Source: Pinus tabuliformis
Taxonomy: Eukaryota > Streptophyta > Pinopsida > Pinales > Pinaceae
Assembly (NCBI GenBank): GCA_031772625.1
Contig: CM062814.1
Coordinates: 826,964,757-827,028,756, forward strand
Length of the DNA: 64,000 nucleotides
Direction of reading: 5' to 3'
The notes below the pieces were generated by a model. The model saw only the letters and a program-made list of their open reading frames with translations, was not told the origin of the DNA and did no database searches. Every line of letters begins with the position of its first letter. The stretch's first letter is position 1. The position numbers were made by a program, and so were the translations under genes. Shown here piece after piece: positions 56,640 through 64,000 of the stretch.

Positions 56640-58202
56640 TGAATTGAACTTGTCTACAGATTTTGAACCAACTTCCTTCAAAGAAGCTGCTTCTCATGAT
56701 GAATGGAAAGAAGCGATGCAAAAGGAGTATGATGCCCTCATAAAGAACAGCACTTGGAAGCTGGTTGATCCTCCATTAGGAACCAAACCAATTGGCTGCA
56801 AGTGGGTCTACAAGAACAAGTATAAAGTTGATGGCTCACTTGACAAGCACAAAGCTAGGCTTGTGGCAAAGGTTTTGCACAGAAGGAAGGGGTCGATTAT
56901 GAGGAGACATTTTCCCCCACAGCAAAATGGGCTACCATTCGGACACTCTTTGCACTAGTAGCTCAAAACGGTTGGAAAGTCCATCAAATGGATGTAAAAA
57001 CTTCTTTCTTAAATGGAGATCTAAAGGAGAATGTTTTTATGTCCTAGCCTGAAGGATTTGCTGTGAAAGGACATGAACATAAAGTATGCAAACTTGTGAA
57101 GTCCTTGTATGGCCTCAAACAAGCACCGTGAGCCTGGTATGAAAAACTAACTGAGCATCTTCTGAAACTCAATTTCAAACATTTTGATCTTGATGATGCA
57201 ACTTTATTTGTCAAGAAAGTTGGAAAAACAGTTGTATATTATGTGGTATATGTAGATGATCTTTTGATGATAGGGAACAATGAAAGCTAAATTGCATCCA
57301 TAAAGAAGGAATTGGGGAAAAGTTTTGAAATGACTGATTTGGGCTATGTTCATTACTATCTTGGCATTGAAGTAACCCAACATCCAAAGTCCATATTTCT
57401 TTCTCAAAAGAAATACATTGGAGATCCGTTGAACAGGTTTGGCATGACAGAGTGCAATCCCCTTACTACTCCAATGGAACAAAACTTAAAGCTCACATCT
57501 ATTGAAGGAAAATAATTTGAGGATGCAACAAAGTATAGACAGCTTGTAGGAAGTTTCAACTACCTAACCAATACCAAACCAGACATTTCATTTGTTGTTG
57601 GAATCCTCTCCAGGTTTATGCAAAAGCCTTGTGAGGGACATTGGTCTACTGCAAAAAAAGTTCTAAGGTACTTGAAGGGAACTCGAGACTTTGGAATCAA
57701 GTATACACAGGTGGACGACTTCAGCTTGATTGGATACTCTGATTCAAACTTCGATGGAGAAAAAGAAACTAGGGTATCTACTTCAGGATATGCTATGAGT
57801 CTTGGATCAGGAGCTGTCTCCTGGAGATCATGCAAACAATCAGTTCCAGTAGATTCCACAACAGAAGCAAAATACGTGGCAACAGTTGAAGTAACAAAAG
57901 AAATTGTGTGGCTCAGGAAAGTTCTTGAAGATTTGTAGGTAAAACAAGTACAATCAACTCCACTCATGATTGACAATGCCTTTGCAATAAAGTTGGCCAA
58001 GAACCCAAAGTTTCATGATCTAATGAAGCACATCAATACTAAATATCATTTGATTCGACATCATGTTGAGGCCAAAACAATCCATCTCCGTCATTGTTCC
58101 ACAAATGAGCAAATTGCAGACATCTTCACCAAAGTGCTTGGAAGGGAAAAGCTCAAACAATTCAAAATGATGCTTGGACTCACCAACATCCCTTCAGATT
58201 AA
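56640..58202 (+). pseudogene. I reverse transcriptase and RNase H region (fossil)
   Basis: RT blocks: EWKEAMQKEYDALIKNSTWKLVDPP, IGCKWVYKNKYKVDGSLDKHKARLVAK, VHQMDVKTSFLNGDL, SLYGLKQAP and YVDDLLMIG (catalytic YVDD). RNase H blocks: LIGYSDSNFDGEKETRVSTSGYAMSLGSGAVSWRSCKQSVPVDSTTEAKYVA and HINTKYHLIRHHVE...LRHCSTNEQIADIFTK. Gene order protease-integrase-RT-RNase H defines Copia. Broken fossil. Confidence 0.87.
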
Positions 58203-58211
58203 GGGGGGGAA
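58203..58211 (+). other. I polypurine tract
   Basis: GGGGGGGAA-type tract (AAGGGGGGGAA) immediately before TGTTGACACC. Confidence 0.8.
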
Positions 58212-58389
58212 TGTTGACACCTAATCCTTGTGATTGGGTGAATTATTGTAAATAGATAAATAGGAAATATGAACAGTCATCGGGAGACAAACTGAACAGT
58301 CTCTCCCTCATGTATATAATGAGGACCTACCTGATGGAATATGACAGTCAATTTATTTCTGCCCTATAGAGTTACTACCTGGCCTGAAA
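58212..58389 (+). repeat. I 3' LTR (178 bp)
   Basis: Matches 52786-52963 at about 171 of 178 bases. ATTTC follows. Confidence 0.92.
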
Positions 58390-58464
58390 ATTTCAAAACT
58401 TGAAGATATAAAATTAAAAAGTTACCGTCGTTTAAATATCAAGCTCCTAAAATCAAGAAAAATA

Positions 58465-59415
58465 ATGACTCGAATCAAGAAAATAGAAACACCTAGTAAA
58501 CAAAATTGGATGGATTATTTGAAGAATGCGATCGAAGCTAAGATAAATAGTTTTATATGTGTCATGGAAGCTAATATCGATGGTATGGAAGCAGATTTAA
58601 AGAAAGGCATGGAATATTTGAAGAAAGACATAGGTTTGGAGGAAGGTGGGACAAAGCTGCTACAAGAAAGGCCTCCTAATGAGGAAAAGGTAGTAGCGGA
58701 AACTCATGATGAGAAAAAAACAAATGTGAATTATGATTTCATAGAATCTAATAATGGATTGAAGAACTACCATATTCCAAAGATCGATATGAGGAAGTTT
58801 GATGGCAAGGATCTCATAACGTGGATACTACAAATGGAGAAATATTTTGATCTACATGATGTGAAACTATTACAAAAGGTACGTATTGCATCTTTATATT
58901 TATAACCGAATTAATTTTTGTGCTATAAAGGGCTTTGTTCTCATAAACCACTTGTCACTTGGCCAATTTTCATGGAGGAAATGATAGCACATTATGAGGA
59001 TACAAAGAGTAACACCTTCTTTAGCTAATTGATAAATATCAAACAAAAGGGTTCAACGGCAGAGCACATTGAGGACTTCAAAAAATTGAATATAAGGGTA
59101 AATGATATTCCAGAGAAGCAGAGGATTGGTGTATTCATAGGGGCTTTAAAGAATGACATTCAACATGAGGTTCGTCTTTGGGAACCTAGTTCATTAGAGA
59201 AGGCATTCAGGATGGAAAGAAAAATTGAAAGAAAAATTATGGCAACAAGAAATCCTACCACTCACAATTATAAAGATGGAAGTGTTGTTGCTCCTAGACT
59301 TCCACAACCTACAAGATTGACACCACAACAATTGGAAGAAAAAGGAGAAAACAACCTTTGTTACAGTTTTGATAGAAAATACACTAAAGGTCATAAGTGT
59401 GCTGAGAAGAAATAA
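58465..59415 (+). pseudogene. H gag region (fossil)
   Basis: Plus-strand translation reads GLKNYHIPKIDMRKFDGKDLITWILQMEKYFDLHDV, the classic chromovirus capsid start (P-IDM-KFDG-D-ITWI-QME-YF), then IKQKGSTAEHIEDFKKLNIRVNDIPEKQRIGVFIGALKNDIQHEVRLWEPSSLEKAFRMERKIE. Near the end is the chromovirus zinc-knuckle area ENNLCYSFDRKYTKGHKC. The first part is coiled-coil-like and lysine-rich. Fossil. Confidence 0.8.
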
Positions 59416-60113
59416 TTTTACATTGATTGTGAAGAGGAGGAAGAAAAGGATCAAGAAACGTGAAAAGAAGAGAATATACACCAGGAACCAACCCCAGAGA
59501 AAGAAGAAATGAATCTAACCATATCTTGTAATGCATTGGTAGAAATCACCAGTCCTCAAATTCTCAAGATAGAAGGACATATCGAGAAGAAAAAGGATAA
59601 CCTCACTTTCGTACATAATTGAATGAAACAACAAGCAGATCAACATCGTAGTGAAAGAAGTTTTGATATAGGAAACTAAGTATTTTTACGAATACAACCA
59701 TACAAACAAGTGTCCCTCAAGAAAGCTAAGAAGGATAATAAATTATCACCAAAGTAATATGGTCCTTACAAGGTGCTGCAAAAGATTAGTACTATGGCAT
59801 ACAAACTGGAGCTTCCTGCATCTTCCCGAATGCCCCCAGTTTTCCATGTTTCATACTTAAAGAAGGTTATAGGTTACAAGCTCCCAGTTCAAACAATATT
59901 GTCGAAACTTGACGAGGAAGGAAAAATCATATTGGAACCTGAAGAAGTCATGGAAACAAGAACCCAATAGCTATGAAATAGATCAATTTCAGAGTATCTC
60001 ATCAAGTGGAAGAACTTACCTACTAAAGATTCCACATGGGAGGATGAGAATTTTATACAGAAGCATCCATAACTACTCAAGAGTTGAGGACAAAACCTTT
60101 TGAAGGAGAGGCA
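59416..60113 (+). pseudogene. H tail: integrase C-terminus and chromodomain, following gag directly (fossil)
   Basis: After a short stretch resembling the gag-protease link (ISCNALVEITSPQILKIEGHIEKKK), the plus strand reads MKQQADQHRSERSF, LRIQPYKQVSLKK, YGPYKVLQKISTMAYKLELPASSRMPPVFHVSYLKKVIGYKLPVQ. This is the integrase C-terminal (GPY/F) domain, followed at about 59.99-60.07 kb by EYLIKWKNLPTKDSTWEDENFIQKHP, a chromodomain. Such a domain would bind histone marks and steer insertion. No protease core, RT, RNase H or integrase core is present. Fossil. Confidence 0.8.
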
Positions 60114-60446
60114 TGTTAGGTCCCTATTCTACTAGTGTAACCCCTTATTTTTATTAGTGCACCCCCCTTATTATTTTGTTGTGCCCAAGAAGTCCCCATA
60201 TTGTTATTATTGTGTCCCATAGTAGCCCACTATTGTTATTGTTGTTCCCTTATATTATTATTGTTATGTCAGCTTTGATTATATTATGACCCCTTAGACT
60301 CCTATATATAGAAATGAGTTCGTGTCATTTGTATCATCCAAGAATTGTTCATTTGTGTAATGTAAAGGAGGTAGCCCCCTTGAAGAGGCTGATTTTTAAG
60401 TCATTCATCTATCTTTTCTATCTTTTTGTGAGCTAGTTTCATAACA
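60114..60446 (+). repeat. H 3' LTR (333 bp)
   Basis: Same ends and length as 51775-52107. It is preceded by the purine-rich GAAGGAGAGGCA and followed by the target copy ATATA (60447-60451). Confidence 0.9.
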
Positions 60447-60461
60447 ATATAGGTAATATGT

Positions 60462-60915
60462 TGTTAGGATATTCCGACACATAGGAAATAGTTAAGTACA
60501 ACTTGGTCTAGTTTAGAGTTAGGTATAGAGTTAGGTAAAGTGTGTTTCTTTACCGTAGTACATATTGTAACTTACAATCCGACGGTCACGATATGTAGTG
60601 ATCCGACGGTTCATTCTCTCCTCGGTATTACCGACACTTGATCCGTGGCTTGACACCCGATTGGTCCATGAGTTCTATTTAAAGCGCATGGAGGGTCATT
60701 GTTTGGGTAATCCGTGCATGAGAGAAGCTTATGTAAATTTTCATTCTTTGATTAATAAATTGCCTATAGTAGCCACGTTGGCGCAGGCCGTGGACTGTTT
60801 CCCTCTTTGAGGGTTTTAACCACGTCAAAAATACTAGTGTATTGATCTGTGATCTGGTTGTGAGCGGTGTCCTTTTGGTGTTCTTTCTGAGGAACTTACC
60901 CTGTAAATTCCTACA
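60462..60915 (+). repeat. J 5' LTR (454 bp)
   Basis: From TGTTAGGATATTCC to AAATTCCTACA, ending directly at the primer site TGGTATCAGAGC (60916-60927). A TATA-like TATTTAAAG lies at about 60677-60685. The start is inferred from the break in G LTR sequence. Confidence 0.75.
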
Positions 60916-60927
60916 TGGTATCAGAGC

Positions 60928-61561
60928 TATTTGAGGGCCGCGTCCGTTGGTGATCCAAATCTGAAGCCGGTAGAACTGCATGCGGCTGTCGTTTCCTAGA
61001 TCTGCTGTTTCTGACTGCTTTCGGGCCGAGAGGACTGCTCTGTTACGTTCGGAGCATCTGTTCCAGTGAGGAACCCCTTTCGTTTCACGCGAAAAGGTTT
61101 CCGGTAGCCCTAGCTGCGTCATTTTTCAGATCGGGAGGTATACAGTGTTTTTGCAGTTTACTGTTATTTTCTCTCTGCTTATTTCGGTTTCGGTTTATTT
61201 ACCCCTTTTTTTTAAAACGGATCTATACCTTTCATTTCTGCGTATGCTCTTTGCCCTGCGACTCTGTGCGATCTGGGCAAATCAGAGACAAAAAGGAAGG
61301 ATTTTTCTCATGCGTATGCTCTTTTCCCTGCACCTTAGTGTGATCTCGGAAAATCAGAAACATTGAGAAAAATATTTAGTTTTTCGGCTAAAGCTAACTT
61401 TGAGATTTTTTTTTAAAAATATCTAGTTTTTTGGCTAAATCTAACTTCGAGCTGCAAGGTTCATTTTTCTTTGCATATTCGTGTTGGGTTTTGTGTTTTG
61501 TGTTTTGTAGGGAAAAGAGCTTTCTCAAGGCAAGCATGCAAACCGAGCCCCCCCCCCCCCC

Positions 61562-61592
<31 letters not shown>

Positions 61593-61872
61593 TCTCTCTC
61601 AAATTTTTTGTATAGATCAATTGGTTCAAAGCTATTTTAAGAGAGTAGAGGTCTTGGGTTCAAGTCTCCATTTTGTGGGGGCGGATTTTTTTTTTCATTC
61701 CCGCACATTCGTGCACTTTGCCGGCAACTTCAACAATTTTTTTTCAAAAAGCCATAACTTCTTCATCCGGAAGCCTTTTTCAGAGCCGTTTTTTTTAAAA
61801 CAGCCTAATTTTTCGAGATCTATCCATTAGAACGCTTACTTTCAGCATCTTCAGCTTCAGTTTTTAAAAAAA
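60928..61872 (+). other. J leader: no gene, one C/CT simple repeat
   Basis: Non-coding, T-rich leader. At about 61547-61600 a run of C is followed by a long CT microsatellite. Two near-copies of a phrase around GCGTATGCTCTTT...CCCTG (about 61242 and 61312) are present. Confidence 0.7.
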
Positions 61873-64000
61873 ATGGAAAGTCCATGCCAAGTCATTCTTG
61901 ACAGCACTAACTACTTCCAATGGATAGCCTACATGGAAGATTTACTTAGAAGTAAAGGTCTCTACAGAATAGCCACAGACCAAGAGAAGAAACCAAAAGA
62001 TGAAGACAAGGCTGCAAAATGGGAAAATAGACAAGATCAAGCACGTGGTTTGATAGGGATGTCTATTTCTCTTGATCTTAGATTCCATATTGCAGAACTT
62101 GAGACTCCTCATGAAGCATTGGAAAAAATCGCTAAAGTTTTTGGGATTAAAAATGAAATTAGAGCCCATCAACTTGAAAATGAGTTGCTTACTTTGGATC
62201 CTAATAATTTTTCTTGCATTGAAGATTTCTTGTCCAAATTCAAGACCCTTAGATATCTCTTGGAAGGTGTTAAGGTTAAGAAAGAAGATGGTAACCTTAT
62301 TTATTCCATCCTTACTAAGTTGGGACCAGCCTACTCTGTATTTGTTTCCACTTTCCATTCTACAAGGGAAGCTTTCATTTGTCAAGGAAAAGACTACAAG
62401 GCCCCTTCCTTTGACTCCTTTTGTGATTCCTTAATAAGAGAACAAGAAAAACTCTTACACCTTGGTCTTCTTAATCTTGGAAACTCTTCCACGAAAGCGT
62501 TAGCCGCCCAGCAGCAACCAAATTCAAAGAATCCTAAGAAGTCATATCCTCAAAAGCATGGTCCTAAACCAACTCAGCCTCAAAATGAAAGATCATTTCA
62601 GCAAAATGATAAGACCAATAAAAACAAATGGAAGAAGACTGATAGACATTGTAACTTTTGTAATCGAGATGGCCACTTAGAATCTAAATGCTTTAAGAAG
62701 ATGGAAGCCTTGGAAGCCGCAATGAAGAAACATAACATCCATGTGGAGCCTACTTCAACTTCAACTTCCGGAATGGCACTTTCTGCATGTCGTTGTCAAT
62801 CATCTCAGTCTGGTTATGCATTAAATGTATCTTCTTCCTCTCCTTCTCATGAGTGGCTCATTGATTCTGGAGCCTCTTATCACATGGCCAAAAACCAAGC
62901 CATGTTTTCTTCTTTAAATGATTGTAACACCAAAAATATATATGTTGGTGATGATAGATCTCTTAATGTTGTCGGGACTGGAACTGTTCATCTAGACAAT
63001 GGCCAGTTTAATGATGTATTATGTGTTCCAACCTTATCCTGCAACCTTCTATCTGTATATTAGATAACTCATTCAGGTGAAGGTAAAATTGTTGAATTTT
63101 CACCTCATGATGTTGTAATCAAGGATCTAAGAGATCCTAAACAGATTCTAGCTACTGGTATTGCTGATGATTCCACAAGGTTGTATAAGTTTCACAACTT
63201 TGGGTCATCAAATCTTCCCTCAGTATTTGTTGCTCATAATGATGAAGTGAGCAAACTTTGGCATGAGCGATTTGGTCACTTAAACTATCGCTCCCTTCAG
63301 CATCTATGTAAAGAAAATATGGTGACAGGTCTTCCTATGGTATCTTGCAGAGATGGTGTTTGTTCCGGATGCGTACTCGGAAAACATCATCGGGACAGTT
63401 TTGACAAACGTGCCTCTTGGCACGCCTCAGCCCCTTTACAGCTTGTGCACAGTGATTTATGTGGTCCTCTTCCTGTTGCTTCATTCTCTGGCTGCAAGTA
63501 TTTCTTAACTTTCATTGATGATTTCTCCAGACGCACTTGGGTATACTTCTTAAAACTCAAGAGCGAAGTATTTAACACATTTTTGGCCTTCAAAGCCTTT
63601 GTTGAAAAACAATCTGGACATCAAATTCTTAAGCTAAGAACTGATAATGGTGGAGAATATGTTAAAAACAAATTCATCAACTTTTTCACCGAAAATGGAA
63701 TTCAAATGCAACATACTGTTCCATACACTCCACAACAAAATGGTGTAGCTGAAAGAAAAAATCGCACCTTAAAGGAAATGGCTAATTGTATGCTGCAATC
63801 TAAAGGACTCAGTCTTAGTTTTTGGGCCGAAGCAATTAATTGTGCAAATTATATAATCAATCGCACTCCTACTAAGGTTCTAGAGAATATCACTCCAGAA
63901 GAAGCTTGGAGTTCCATTAAACCAGATGTAAGTCACTTTCGTGTTTTTGGAAGTGAAGCATGGGCCCATATTCCAGATGAAAAGCATAAAGCTTTAGAAC
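61873..64000 (+). CDS. J gag-pol coding region, partial (gag, protease, integrase)
   Basis: It starts MESPCQVILDSTNYFQWIAYMEDLLRSKGLY, the Copia gag opening (L-x-NY--W---ME--L). The capsid part contains AHQLENELLTLDPNNFSCIEDFLSKFKTLRYLLEG. A classical zinc knuckle CNFCNRDGHLESKC (C-x2-C-x4-H-x4-C) lies at about 62650-62695. The protease box WLIDSGASYHMA is at about 62850-62890. The pre-integrase part follows (LWHERFGHLNYRSLQHL...CSGCVLGKHHRDSF), then the integrase core: LVHSDLCGPLPVASFSGCKYFLTFIDDFSRRTWVYF, LRTDNGGEYV, VPYTPQQNGVAERKNRTLKEMANCML. RT and RNase H must lie right of the window. The ATG is chosen because the capsid homology begins at once. Nearly whole as far as visible. Confidence 0.85.

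Larger units (their letters stand above)
52786..58389 (+). mobile_element. I: Ty1/Copia element with 178-bp LTRs, inserted in H (5.6 kb)
   Basis: Short LTRs (178 bp each, about 7 differences), a tRNA-Met primer site, gag, protease, integrase, RT and RNase H in Copia order, and a purine tract before the 3' LTR. Target copies ATTTT/ATTTC lie inside H. Coding parts are broken at several places. It is of intermediate age (about 4% LTR divergence, based on few sites). Confidence 0.9.
51775..60446 (+). mobile_element. H: non-autonomous chromovirus (Ty3/Gypsy) derivative, inserted in the G 3' LTR
   Basis: It has 333-bp LTRs, a tRNA-Met primer site, a leader with tandem repeats, gag, then directly the integrase C-terminal part with chromodomain. 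No RT or RNase H is present. Without the nested Copia I, it is about 3.1 kb. Perfect ATATA target copies (51770-51774 and 60447-60451) flank it. LTRs differ at about 36 of 333 positions (11%), so it is old. The gag and tail motifs are those of plant chromoviruses. Confidence 0.85.
41460..60461 (+). mobile_element. G: TR-GAG-type element with very long LTRs, host of the right nest
   Basis: The 5' LTR starts TGTTAGGG at 41460 and ends CTAACA at 49836, split by F. The interior is only about 1.9 kb (49837-51754) and has a gag-like region and no trace of protease, RT or integrase. The 3' LTR starts at 51755 and is hit by H after 20 bp and by J about 10 bp later; its rest lies beyond the window. 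The LTR starts match at 26 of 30 bases, all four differences being transitions. This layout fits the known class of terminal-repeat retrotransposons with a gag domain (TR-GAG). Old and broken. Confidence 0.7.
60462..64000 (+). mobile_element. J: Ty1/Copia element, 5' part (runs off right edge)
   Basis: 5' LTR (454 bp), tRNA-Met primer site, about 950 bp of leader, then gag, protease and integrase in Copia order up to the window edge. It inserted about 30 bp into the G 3' LTR; the second junction is outside. The visible coding part looks nearly whole with few breaks. Its age cannot be judged without the 3' LTR. Confidence 0.85.

Noticed and set aside
61471-61830. 119-codon frame with serine/leucine repeats
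   Set aside because: It is produced by the CT microsatellite in the J leader.

Overview
The window is repeat-dense nuclear DNA from a large plant genome. I found no convincing host gene, rRNA, tRNA or CRISPR array. Nearly every base can be assigned to LTR retrotransposons nested inside one another. The mix of plant Ty3/Gypsy and Ty1/Copia lineages, the very large nests and the heavy C-to-T / G-to-A decay of old copies suggest a big, slowly turning-over genome. A gymnosperm such as a conifer is plausible, but that is inference. I use the letters A1, A2 and B to J for the elements; they are my labels, not published names.

Left tower (1 to about 34.5 kb). The host is an old Tat-like Gypsy element B on the minus strand. 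Its 5' LTR starts near 33.5 kb, and its coding order reads right to left: gag, protease, RT, RNase H, integrase, then a second RNase H. Three insertions cut it: A1 (1-3154, minus, continues beyond the left edge), A2 (8016-16567, minus, same family as A1, 906-bp LTRs, TSD GGCGA/GGTGA) and C (18776-30842, plus, about 12 kb, TSD TCTGT on both sides). C is the youngest: by eye its LTRs differ at about 1.5% of shared positions. It has a tRNA-Asp primer site, gag, a long pol region and a third 515-codon reading frame of unknown role.

Middle (about 34.5-41.5 kb). D is a decayed plus-strand Gypsy element whose RNase H-like region lies between protease and RT. It is cut at 38928 by E, a minus-strand element represented by its 3' LTR and some non-coding interior.

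Right tower (41.46-64 kb). The host is G, a plus-strand element with LTRs of about 2.6 kb and only a gag-like interior (TR-GAG type). F, another LTR-gag-only element on the minus strand, sits in G's 5' LTR (TSD GGAGG). G's 3' LTR was hit twice within its first 30 bp: by H, a 3.1-kb non-autonomous chromovirus derivative (TSD ATATA), and by J, a Copia element running off the right edge. H itself holds I, a Copia element with very short 178-bp LTRs (TSD ATTTT/ATTTC).

Points of most interest: the RNase H-like domain in two different positions (B and D); two related LTR-gag-only families (F, G) sharing 3'-end and leader motifs; a second capsid-like region between protease and RT in the A family; a retained perfect palindrome beside the A-family TATA box; and the third frame and 19-bp repeats of C. 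All elements are treated as fossils. Only C looks close to whole.
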